This document shows, piece by piece, positions 1 through 11,015 of a stretch of DNA of 64,000 bases. Where the stretch lies: NCBI GenBank assembly GCA_964058805.1, contig CAXKVV010002154.1, forward strand, positions 96,001-160,000, given 5' to 3'. Position 1 is the first letter of the stretch; every line of letters begins with the position of its first letter. The position numbers were made by a program, and so were the translations under genes. The DNA is from Schoenoplectus triqueter. Taxonomy: Eukaryota; Streptophyta; Magnoliopsida; Poales; Cyperaceae. The notes under the pieces were generated by a model. It made no database searches. It was not told the origin of the DNA and saw only the letters and a program-made list of their open reading frames with translations.

Positions 1-2039
1 AGAAATTGAGCGAAAAATCGAGTGAGTGCAAGAAAAGAGAAAAGAAAACTGGTAAATCGATTGATCTCAGTATTACACTTGAGAACTCGATTCATTTACT
101 TCAATTACTTGTTCAGAGGTAAGTTCTAAGCCCTATCCTTTGTTAATTAGAAGTTAACAAGCCCAATTCTTGAAGATAAAGGCTAAGGAATGTAATAGCA
201 ACTGTATTTTTGAATATCAGCACAATATTGTGCCGTTTGTTGAATTTTCTTAATTTCTGTCGATTTTCCTTTGATTTTCTTCTTTCTTTTATGAGTTATA
301 AGGTCAATAAGAATATATCTTTCATTTTCTTTGATTAATTCCATCTGAAACTTGATGAATTACACTGTTAATTCGATTGATCTCAGTATTATACTTGAGA
401 ACTCGATAACAGTGAAGTTCTTCATCCAATTTTCCACTTTTAAGCTCTAATTGCTTAATTATTGTACATACTATATGAATTAAGGTCTGTACATTCATCT
501 TAAATTGATTGATCTCAGTGATCCACTTGAGAACTCGATTAATTTGAAGCTAATTCACTGTTATCGCGTCCCGTTAATGAAATTGAGTTCCAAATTGGAA
601 ATTGAAGAGAATTATGAGTATGTTTAGGTACACTTTGGTCCAAATGAATGTTACAAATATGGTTGAGCATGTAAATGTCAATATCAATCAGTAAACAATA
701 AGAATTTGAGATGAATCACGATTAGTATCGACTGACTTCATCCCGTGTCAGTAATCATCTCAAAAAGTGAATGCATACTCTAATTTAAACTACTCTAATC
801 ATGTTAAATGCACTTACGTACTTGTGAGATGTCAATTAAGTGTTCAATTGCTAGAAAGGATGTTCAATTGTGTTGAATTTGCGAGATTTGAGACTCGGTA
901 CCGATTGGTACCAAATCGAATCATCTGGTACCAATACATAGCGTGATTCACCGTATAGATCGTCGATCGGACGTCATAGAACAACTCCCCGGAGAGAGAC
1001 AATGCTGGAGGAGCTGTCTGATCGGAAAGAGGCAGCCTTAGTCACCGGAAACGCCACCAGCACGAATCTTGGAGGCGCCATTGACTGGAGATTCAAAGAA
1101 ACGCAGTAGCACGAGTATTGATGTGCAAGCACGAATATTGAAGCGCGCGTGTGAATCTTGGAATAGATCGGATGTCCATAATAAGTCGTAGTTTAAAAGA
1201 AAATAACAAATGAATCTGGGCCTCTCATCTCATATGCCTTAATATCAAAACAAATCTAGCGGCCCAAATAAGAATAAGGTTAAATGAAAGATGTTTGTTA
1301 ATCTCAACGCGGATCTAAAGGCCCAGATTAAGCCCAATAATCAATTAATAACAGAATATTAAAGTATAGAGTAAATAAGTCATTTGAAAATGTTCCTAAA
1401 CTCCAAATTAAGTCAAATTTATTTTTAAACATTCTTTATTTTTCATAGTATTTTTCTGTATAAGAATATTCCAATTTTAAAAATATTATTATATTGAAAT
1501 AATTTAAAAGCAAAAGATATTATATTGCATTTATATATTTGACTTAGCTTTGACTTGTCATTTTAAATGTTATAAAAATTCCAAAAATTCAAATAAAATT
1601 ATGAATCATAACTAAATATATTTTCTGACTTTTCAAATAATTTTCATAAAATAATAATAATGAAAATAATGAAATTCAATAAATTATAATAAAACAAATT
1701 CTATTCTTTATTACAAAAAGATAATAAATAATTTATTAACAATAAATAAATATTATTTTTATTTTTTTTATAAAAATAAAATAAATAAATAAATAATAAT
1801 AATAAATAATAATAATAAATATACCTTATTCCATTTAAAATCTAAAATAAAATTATATATCCTTTTGACTATTATATAGAGATCTAAATCTCAAATAAAA
1901 AATATAATAATAATAGAATAAATCTTATCATTTTTCAGTTAAAAAAATAAAATATAAATAAAAATATAATAAGAAATAAATCATTCCTAATATTTTTGTT
2001 AATAAAATTCAATAAGGAGAATAATGATTATAATGAAGA

Positions 2040-2665
2040 ATATAATAAATCTCTTTCTTTTAGCTATTATAAAATCTCAAAAATTCAAATAAAAATCATA
2101 AATAATAGCTAATTCATTTCCTATTATTTTTTATAAGAAATTTCCTACAAAAATAATTAAAGTGAAAAGTAGTAAAAGTAAAAAAAATCCTATTCTTTTA
2201 GCCTAAAATTCAAAAAAAATTACAAAATTCATTTTCTAAAAAATCTTAAAATTCAAATAAAAATTATAAATAGAACAAAAATAATAATAAAATCCTAAAA
2301 TCAAAACAAAAATCAAGAAGAATAGTTAACTCATATTTTATTATTCTTTTAAATAAATTTCTATAAAAATAAATAGAATTTAAAAATAATAAAAATAAAA
2401 TCCTATTACTTTGGCTATCATCCTAAAAATTCAAATAAAATCATAAATAATAGCCAATTTATTTCCTATTATTTTTGTAAGTAATTTTCTACAAAAATAA
2501 GTAGAGTTAAAAATAATAATAAAAAAAATAAAATTCTATTACTTTAGCTATTATAAAATCCCAAAAATCTAAATAAAAAATTCTGAATAATAGCTAACTC
2601 ATTATTTCTGTAAGTAATTTTCTACAAAAATAAATAGAGTTTAAAAATAAAGATAAATTCACTTT
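2040..2665 (+). repeat. AT-rich two-hairpin units inside LTR A
   Basis: Imperfect tandem units of about 135-150 bp. Each has an inverted pair of the type TTAGCTATTAT ... ATAATAGCTAA, followed by TTTTTGTA ... TACAAAAA. In the unit at about 2401 the first pair reads GGCTAT/ATAGCC, in the unit at about 2536 AGCTAT/ATAGCT, so both arms changed together. The same units occur in LTR C (about 35550-35930) and LTR D (about 45300-45660). Confidence 0.7.
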
Positions 2666-2997
2666 TGTAATTGAGATAATAATGAAATACACTACCTTGC
2701 TAAAATCAATAAACAATGTGATAATATCTTAAAAGTAACTAGATACGCTCACACAAGGGATGTTAAGTGAAACATTAATTTCTACACAAGTAATGCAACA
2801 TTCAGGATAGTCAGTTGAGGCAAGAACATCTTAATGTACGTCAGAGAATGACTGAGACTATGACAACAACACAAAAAGGAGAGCATCACGGTGTCCGAGG
2901 AGGAGATATCACGATGGCCCTGTGTCATGAACAAGTAATTCATGACCAAATAGGCTAGTAAGACTAAACTAATCCGTCGATGAGTTTGTCTTTTAGT

Positions 2998-3465
2998 CTG
3001 GAGGATCGAATCGTTCTGTAGTTGATTCATCCTCTAATAGTGGAATGAACCATTCAGTAGAAGGTTCTTTCACTGACACACGCCTCAACGTCAAGCTGAC
3101 TTAGTGCTTCAGATTTGACCTTGTGTGCAGTAGTGTTCCTAGGTTTATGAATCGGCTTAGTGCTTCGAATTCATGATCTAGAAGATCGGTGAGAAGAAAC
3201 ACGTGGGCCAAATCCACCCTTCTCCTGATTCACCAACCTCAAAATCAACCGGCATAGTGCTTCGAGTTGGATTTTGTGTGATTGGTTGTTGACTAGTTAA
3301 GATTGAACCGTTCAGTAGTAAGTTTATCTTCTAGATCAACTGAGGTCAAGTCGTTCAGTAGTAGACTCACCTCGAACCCTTCTGTAGAGATTAATCTGAT
3401 CAGTAGTAAGGTTATCTCTCGAGGCGGTAAAGACTGAACCGATCAGTAGTAGGTTCGTCTTTCAC
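2998..3465 (+). repeat. Stem-loop array in LTR A (constant loop, variable stems)
   Basis: A series of hairpins. Example: GAGGAT (3001-3006), bulged C, GAATC (3008-3012), 11-nt loop GTTCTGTAGTT, GATTC (3024-3028), ATCCTC (3029-3034). Most later loops in this copy read GTTCAGTAGTA or GATCAGTAGTA, with stems such as AAAGAC-T-GAACC closed by GGTTC-GTCTTT near 3428-3460. Interspersed hairpins have the loop GGCTTAGTGCTTC. Function unknown. Confidence 0.75.
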
Positions 3466-3823
3466 TAGATCAACCTTCTGGCGCATCCAGGATGCCCTAA
3501 TGATCCTCGATCATAAGGGCACACGACCACTTGACCATCATTTAGTTATATTATTTTCTTCTCCCTTTTAAAGATCCAGAGGTGCCTCGAGGTTAATAGC
3601 CCAGGGTAATTAACGGTGGGGGCTTGCGCCCACCGGAATCTACAAGAACTCACAATCACTAAAAACCCCCCTAAATGTGCATTCAAATTGGTCTAAATGG
3701 TAGAATCAACCGGCGTTAAAAAATGCATGCTTAGGAGGGATCTCCGTGTCCTTCTTCCGCATCCCATCACCAACACCACCAGGAAGGCGGTGCGGAGCGC
3801 GCGAAAAAGGGTCGCACAGGATC

Positions 3824-3841
3824 TGGCACGCCCGGTGGGAC
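3824..3841 (+). other. Primer binding site of Tat copy A
   Basis: TGGCACGCCCGGTGGGAC lies 5 nt after the LTR end. It starts with TGG, the complement of a tRNA CCA end, and is repeated with one change (C to T) after LTR C at 37548. I did not assign the tRNA. The 117 bases from here to gag are untranslated leader. Confidence 0.65.
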
Positions 3842-3958
3842 CTAGATTCTCCTCTTATCTTTGAAAGAGAGAAGCAAATAGAATAGTTAAAAGATACAAG
3901 TGGTCTTTTATGCGCTAAAAATGACTAATGAATTTCAAGTATTTTCATTTTGCAGGAA

Positions 3959-6900
3959 ATGGCATACTTCGGTAACTTCAACCTTGCTCCTTACGCTGTC
4001 ACACTTGCATAGAGCCCAGACGGTAAGCTCTTCATGTTCTTCGGGACTATCCCGCAAGAACTTACTTTCTACAGCCCAGCTCCAGTGGCCACCTTCACTC
4101 CCGCAACCGTCCGAATCTCCATCCCGGATGAAAAAGAGGACTCAATCGTCCTGACTCCCAAGGGCATTGCTAACAATGTCATGGCCTCTCCTACTACCTC
4201 TCCAAAAAGGAGAAGGCGACCGTCCAAGAAGACAGCCCCAACGGCCGCGGCCCAAATTACCCGCAACTCTCAAGTGTCCAGGAAAAGGGCCCTGGACGCA
4301 TACCAAAACCAATTGGTGGCTAGGCCAGTCATCCCAGTCTCCAACAAGTTCACGGCACTTCGTATAGTGGCCAAGAACTCAACAACTGGCCAGCTCCGCC
4401 AGGCATGGGAGGTGCCTAAACCCACACCTCGCCCAACTCAGAGGCCTCAACACTGCCAACGCAAGTCTTAAGCCCCTGCAGAAGCCATTTATAATGCTCA
4501 TAGGGCCCTCAAACAGAGGAAGAGCGTTAGAAACGCTAAGTCGAGATAATATGTCTCCCGCTCTAGTCAATCTGAAGATATGGCTCAACCGCAAGCCATT
4601 ATCCCGGCTCCACGCCTAAGAAGGTTTACATCAAAAGTAACACCTAGCGTCCAGCAGATGTGGTTCCCAAAGGGTTCCCAACCAATGAAAACCCGGTCTC
4701 AAACCCAGCCCAGCAAGGCAGGCAACTCAAGCGCTCCGTCCGAGAGTGTATTCAGCCGATTAGGCTCGAAAGTACCACTCAACAGTTTAAAGATAGCTGC
4801 CCCTAACCAAATGAAAAAGAAGAGGAGAACCGCCCGCTACGAAGAGCACTTCTTGGTCAACACCATCAGTGTAAGCTACGATACCGACCCAGATACTAAC
4901 ACTGAGGTGAATATGGTCCAGGACGACCAATCCCCGCCTAATCAAGCTCATGTCACCAATACCAACAAGAATAATGGTAGAAAAGGGAGACCTCCTAAGA
5001 GGGTCAACCCCGAAGGCAATAGCAGGGAAGGGGAAGACCACGATGAAAATCCCGATCTCTTCGATAATGAAGATGACGTTGAAACACGTCCCGAAGTGCC
5101 TATCGATGAAATCGAAATCTTGAAAGGCCACATCGAGGTACGGGATGAAGAACTGATTAGGCAACGGGAGCTAATCGCTACCATGCTAAAGCAAAATGAA
5201 GAATTAATTAAGGCGGTTAAATCATTACAAGAGTCACAAGACGCCAATTTTAAAGCTCGTAGTTCCCGTCAAGAAGGGGTCCACAGTACCAAAAGCAATC
5301 ACAAGGAAAAGCAACCTGTCAATTCTAAACCTCATCCACATAGAACAATAGAGGTGGAGGCTAAACCAACGGGACTATCCCGAAAAGAGATTCAAGCTAT
5401 GATTGCCCAGCAAATGCAGATAGCTGGAGGTGGATACGCCGTCCCTCCGGTCAAAAACTGTGGACATCCATACCCCGCTGTGTACGATTTAGAAGAATAT
5501 CCTAAGGGGTATGTGATCACTCGCTTCAGGACCTTCTCCGGGGAGGGCAATAAAGATTTAAACCCCGAACAACACCTGGCCCACTTTGTAGCCTCGTGCG
5601 GCAACACAGGCGGCAATGATGCACTGTTGTTGAGACAATTTCCTCAAAGCTTGGTGGGAACCGCCTTTCAATGGTACTATTCACTGAAAAACAACAGCAT
5701 CAGGACCTGGGACGAGATGGCAGACTCGTTCAGGGCATGATTTGTCATGGTGTCTGACAAAATAAACATAGCCGATTTGGCAAGCACTAAACCCAAGAAA
5801 GGGGAGTCAATGATAGATTTTATCAACAGATGGCGGAACCTCAGCATCAAATACAACCGCACATTAACCGAAGATGAGGCCGTCAACCTAATCATGAAGA
5901 ACATTGACGGGTGGATGTGCATGCTACTTGGTGTGATAAAGGTCAATACATTTAAAGATTTACTCATGTCGGTATCCAATATGGAAAGGATGTCACCACA
6001 CACCGTGCCAAACTTCATGATCAACAGGCCATAACGAGGAGCCCAAGCTGAAACCAAGGTGACATTTACCTTATTAAAAGATAAGATGGTTGCTAACATG
6101 AACACTCAAAGCGGCAACAGCGGCACGAGTGGCAACAATTATAACAAAGGACCTAGGTTCAATCCAGGAGGGGGTTCGCAGGGCTTTGAGTCCCTCAAAC
6201 AAAAGAAATCTAAGCCGTACTCCTTCAAAAAAGATAAAGTTGCTCAAATCTTTAGAGGAGCACTAAAGAACGGCCTAGTCTTGCCGGCCAGTAAACGTCC
6301 AGAAGATGCTAATAAATCGGACGAGCCCAACTTTTGCCCATATCACAGAATATTATGGCACTCAATTGAAGATTGTTGGGTCTTCAAAGATTGGGTCGAA
6401 AAGGCATACAAAAATGGCGAAATAACCCTACCCCAGGGATTCCTACAAAGCCCAGCCGCCCATGAACAAGCCAACACAATATCTCACGAGGAAGAGAAAG
6501 GCTTGAGTCAAACAACCCAAAGAGGTAAGGGAACTCTTAACGAATACTACTCACATCAAATGAGGGAAAATTGTTGCTTGACTGTTGTTGAGGTATTAGA
6601 CGACAAGTCAGAAGAAGACAACACCCCAATCCTGAAAAATGCTTTGAAGCAGCTAGAAAAGGAACCTAACACAGTCGATGAGTTAGCCGAAATCAATCTG
6701 GGGACAGAAGAGGACCCACGACCAACCTTTATAAGCGCGTCATTACCAGAAGAGGCGGCTGACAGGTTGAAGACGTTCCTTAAAAGCTATATGGACTGTT
6801 TCGCTTGGAGTTACAAAGAAATGCCAGGACTAGACCCCGACGTGGCAGTTCATTACTTGAAAATTGATCCAACCTTCAAGCCAATCAAGCAAGCACCGAG

Positions 6901-7187
6901 GCGAATGAGAATAGAACTGGAAGAAAAGGTCGTAGAGGAAACAAAGAAACTCATCGACGCAGGCTTCATACGGGAAGAAGAGACACCAGAATGGGTGGCT
7001 AGCATTATCTTGGTTAAAAAGAAAAATAGACAGATTCGCATCTGTGTGAATTTTCGAGACTTAAACAAGGCGTGCCCCAAAGATGACTTCCCGCTCCCAG
7101 TAACCGAAATCATAATTGACCATACATCCTCCTATGAAATCTTCTCCTTCATGGACGGTTATGCGGGCTATAATCAAATCAAAATGG
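3959..7187 (+). pseudogene. Tat gag fused to N-terminal RT, copy A
   Basis: Decayed gag-pol. The start is the ATG at 3959, matching the intact start at 11016 in copy B. The N-terminus has a basic SPKRRRRPSKK stretch and an SVFSRLG motif. The capsid-like gag domain is near 5520-6030. A knuckle of the form C-X2-H-X4-H-X4-C (CPYHRILWHSIEDC) is near 6335. The frame then runs straight into the pre-RT and RT N-terminus (GFIREEETPEWVASI, RICVNFRDLNKACPK). The protease D(T/S)G is absent, so an in-frame deletion is inferred. RT stops in the YAGYNQIKM segment at a rearrangement junction near 7187. In-frame stops at 4010, 4469, 4547, 5738 and 6032 correspond to Gln, Gln, Gln, Arg and Gln codons in the other copies. 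Not functional. Confidence 0.85.
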
Positions 7188-7435
7188 GATAGGTGATGTG
7201 GCCAAATGACAGACTACCACGTGGCACTATGGTGGGGCCACGTGACACTGTGGTGCGTGGTGCGGGCTATGACAGACTACCACGTGGCACGTTGCACTGT
7301 GGTGGGGCCACGTGGCACTGTGGTGCGTGGTGCGGGCTATGACAGACTACCACGTGGCACATGGCACTGTGGTGCGGGCTATAACCAAATGACAGACTAC
7401 CACATGGCACTGTGGTGGGGCCCACTTGTCAGGTG
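7188..7435 (+). repeat. Imperfect tandem repeat at a rearrangement junction
   Basis: Four copies of a unit beginning GACAGACTACCACGTGGCAC (7208, 7271, 7341, 7391; spacing 63, 70 and 50 bp), rich in CCACGTGGCAC. Near 7375 the array contains GCGGGCTATAACCAAAT, which matches the RT sequence at about 7163 just before the junction. A piece of pol has therefore been drawn into the array. Confidence 0.7.
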
Positions 7436-9448
7436 ACTTGTGCCAGGGTGGGGCCCACCTACTGACATGGACCAATGGGAGTGTGCCACGTGGCACAGCT
7501 GTTTTTGAGGTGTCCCAATCAGGTGCTGCCATGTGGCATAGCCTGCTGGAGGTGGCTGCTAGGGTATAGGCTTATTCAAGTCTCTAAATTGTACCTAGAG
7601 AGTATTATGTCCCCAAATTATACCCAGAGAAGTTTGTGATCAAATCTCAGCCCTTGATCGGCTTATTTAATCTGTTTTATCTTCTCTGAATTTATTTTTA
7701 TAGCTCCACTTGTCCAAAAATTCTAAAATTTTCACCAAAAATCTCTAAATTCATGATGATCACTCCTGTAATTTTTTATTCCCATTTTTCCTCTGTCTCT
7801 TTGTGCTAAAAATTCTTTTGTCAAGAGAACTCTATTTTCTCCTCTGAAATAATCTCAATTTCAATTATAGCTCTATTTGTGTCTCTGCCAATAATAGCTC
7901 TTTTGTCAATAATAGCTCTTCTGAAATAATCCCAATTTCAATTTCAATTATATCTCTTTTGTCAAGAGAACTCTATTTGTGTCTCTGCCAAATAAAATTC
8001 TCTTACAGAAACCCTCCTAATTAAACACCAATTAGACTTGGATTGATGCTTCATTAGGGTTTGACTTGATCAACAGTTGATTACTTATCAACAATTGATA
8101 CAAATCCTGACTTGATCAGATGTTTGCAACATTAGCACCTGACTAGTCTTGTGAAATTGACTTTCAATTCATGTTCATGAAAGTGATTTGATCAATAGTT
8201 GATTACTTGTCAATAATTAACACAAATCTTGGCTTGATCAGGTGTTTGTAACTTTGGCACCTGGTCAGCCTTGAAAGCAAAATCACATTGAAATTTTTTA
8301 TAGTTAGTTATATCAAAATACTGGTTTGGCATTGACACAGTTCTGTTTGTGGGATTGTACAGCTTCAGCTCTTAGGATTTGTTCCGAGGGTTTGATCTGA
8401 GGGTTGATTCTTAGGGTTTAATCTTGACTTTTCCTTGGTCTTTATCATTGAGGTGTGGGACTCACCTGTCAGTGAAAAATAATCAGATGGATGACCCCTC
8501 AGGAGATCTCTCTCTTGAATCTCCTAAGGGTTATCCACCTCGAATTAACAGGAGTGGCAGGGCTTTTATTTCCTTATGGGATTAATGCTTATTCCTTATT
8601 CCGGCTTGATTAGATTTAGTGGATAGGCTAGGTTCAGGCTGTTGAAGCTGCTTGTGTGGGACTGTCAGGTGAGTCCCACTTGTCAGAGGAAAATGATTGC
8701 ATGGATGACACCTCAAGAGATCTCTTTCTCTCTCCTGAATCTCTTGAGCGTCATCCACCTCGAATGGATAGTAGATGGTGGGGTATTTATACCCTTGCTT
8801 TTTATCCAAAAATTTCCTTGTGGGACAAATAGACTTTTTTTCAGAATTCAACAGCGGCTTCTTCTGGCTGGTGGACCCTCTCTCTTGCCTTTCTTTCCCC
8901 TTCTTATGATTTATCACTGATAATTGATATTTATTCTTAATCGTTCCTCTGCTTTATTTCTTGAGATTTTTCAAGAGTAAACAGTGTCATCCACCTCAAA
9001 TGGACAGTAGATGGTGGGGTATTTATACTCTTGCCTTTTATCCTAACATTTTCTTGTGGGACAAATAGACTTATTCCGGAGTTCAGCAGCGACTTCTTCT
9101 GGCTGGTGGCCCCTCTCTCTTGCCTCTCTTTCCACTTTCTTATGATTTATCACTGATAATTGATATTTATCCTTGAGATTTCTCAAGTTTAGATAGTTGC
9201 ATTCTTGTATTTCTTCATTTTATTTTCTCCTTTTCCTGACATGGTCATGGATGTATCTGGATATACTTGTGGATATTGCATTTTGGTTTACTGCTTTATT
9301 CCTTATTCTCTTTACATTGTGGATGATGATTACTCCTTTTCTTCTCTTTTTGTTCCATCGCCTCTTCTATGATGCGGGGAGATATTCCACTTATTCTACA
9401 TCATATCTTTACATTTTCTCTAAAAATTACCTAAGTACAATATGCTCT
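7436..9448 (+). other. Copy of the PMD-gene 5' region, no gene body
   Basis: Aligns with the DNA upstream of the PMD gene in copy E (about 49430-51100), same direction. It holds the CACGTGGCAC-rich end, a conserved non-coding stretch (about 7620-8340), and TATA-like modules near 8565, 8775 and 9018 of the form GGGGTATTTATAC. From about 9180 to 9448 the match becomes unclear; it may be a diverged start of the PMD gene. The open frame at 9197-9565 crosses into the inverted LTR and is not called. Confidence 0.6.
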
Positions 9449-10896
9449 TGTGCGACCCTTTTTCGCGCGCTCCGCACCACCGCTGGGCGATGGGATGCGG
9501 AAGAAGGACACAGAGATCCCTCCCAAGCGTGCATCTGTTTAATGCCGGCCGATTCCGCCGTTTAGAATGATTTGGATGCACATTTAGGGGGTTTTTAGTG
9601 ATTGTGAGTTCTTGTAGATTCCGGTGGGCGCAAGCCCCCACCGTTAATTACCCTGGGCTATTAACCTCGAGGCACCTCTGGATCTTTAAAAGGGAGAAGC
9701 AAATAGTATAGTTAAATGATGGTCAAGTGGTCGTCTGGATTCACCGAAAGGTTGATCCCGTGGAAGACGAACCTACTACAGATCGGTTCAGTCTTTACCG
9801 CCTCAAGAGATAACCTTACTACAGATCAGATTAATCTCTTCGAAGAGGTTCGAGGTGAGTCTACTACAGAACGACTCAACCTCAGTTGATCTAGAAAATA
9901 AACTATTACATAATGGTTCAAAGTTGATCCCATGAAAGACGAACCTACTACAGATCGGTTCAGTCTTTTACCGCCTCGAGAGATAACCTTACTACAGATC
10001 AGATTAATCTCTTCAGAGGGGTTTGAGGTGAGTCTACTACAGAACGACTCAACCTCGGTTGATCTAGAAGATGAACCTACTACAGAACGGTTCAATCTTA
10101 ACTAGTCAACAACCAATCACACAAAATACAACTCAAAGCACTAAGCCGGTTGATCTTGAGGTTGGTGAATCAGAAGAAGGGTGGATTTGGCCCACGTGTT
10201 TCTTCTCACTGATCTTCTAGATCATGAATTCCAAGCACTAAGCCGATTCATAAACCTAGGAACACAACTGCGCACAAAGTTAAACCTGAAGCACTAAGCC
10301 AGCTTAACATTGAGGCATGTGTTAGTGAAGGAACCTACTACAGAACGGTTCACATTCACTATTTTGTGGATGAATCTACTACAGAACGATTCAATCTCAC
10401 AATCTCGGGAGATGAACCAGAAGACACACTTATCGACGGATGAGTTCAATCTTACTAGCTCAAATGGTCATGAATTACTTGTTCATGACACCGAGTCATT
10501 AAGATGTCACTTCTCTCGGACATCGTAATGTTCTTATCTCTTGGAGTCGACATATCTCTTCATGTTGATGTCGCAGCCTTGGTTATTCTTCAACGAGCGT
10601 CAAGATGTTCTTGTCCCGACTAATTATTCTAATATGTTGCATTACTTGTGCAAAATCACTGTGTTGCTCTACACCCCTTGTGTGAGCATATTCATTCACC
10701 TCTAAAATGTAAAAAGAATTATTACATTTTTATTGATTTTTATTATTAAGATAATGTCTCTCATTACTATCTCTATTACAAAGGTGAATATATATATTTT
10801 TATTTTTAAACTCTATCTATTTCTGTAGAAGATTATTTACAAAAATAATAGGAAATGGGTTAACTATTATTGGGAATTTTATTTAGATTTTTGGGA
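9449..10896 (-). repeat. Inverted fragment of the Tat LTR (3' third)
   Basis: Reverse complement of the LTR end. It begins TGTGCGACCC, the mirror of the LTR terminus GGGTCGCACA, at 9449. It carries the stem-loop array (about 9740-10420; loops read TACTACAGATC or TACTACAGAAC on this strand). It breaks off in the AT-rich units at 10893-10896, where GGGA is shared with the leader of copy B. Confidence 0.8.
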
Positions 10897-11015
10897 CCTA
10901 GATTCTCCTCTCATCTTTGAAAGAGAGAAGCAAATAGAATAGTTAAAAGATACAAGTGGTCTTCTATGCGCTAAAAATGACTAATGATTTTCAAGTATTT
11001 TTGTTTTTGTAGGAA

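Larger units (their letters stand above)
1..3818 (+). repeat. Tat-lineage LTR A, 3' part (about 3.8 kb)
   Basis: Long terminal repeat of a Ty3/gypsy Tat-lineage element; its start lies left of the window. It aligns along its length with LTR C (from about 33480 to 37542) and with the 3' half of LTR D (to 47479). Order: three short hairpins in the leader (60-540), GGTACC-rich stretch (about 900-935), repeats of a CGAATATTG-like word (about 1060-1160), AT-rich hairpin units (about 1400-2665), stem-loop array (2998-3465), GC-rich end. The 3' end is set at CA of GGGTCGCACA because three other copies (9449 inverted, 37685, 47479) break at exactly this base. The primer binding site follows after 5 nt. 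No protein is encoded. Confidence 0.85.

Noticed and set aside
2998..3465. Regularly spaced repeats resembling a CRISPR array
   Set aside because: The repeated word is only about 11 nt, the intervals are self-complementary arms rather than unique spacers, and the locus is a plant LTR.
4787..5164. Long frames antisense to gag, also at 11208-11672
   Set aside because: They mirror the gag codons and change with them; no independent conservation.
9197..9565. 122-codon open frame
   Set aside because: It runs across the integration edge at 9448/9449 into inverted LTR sequence; no conserved domain is visible.
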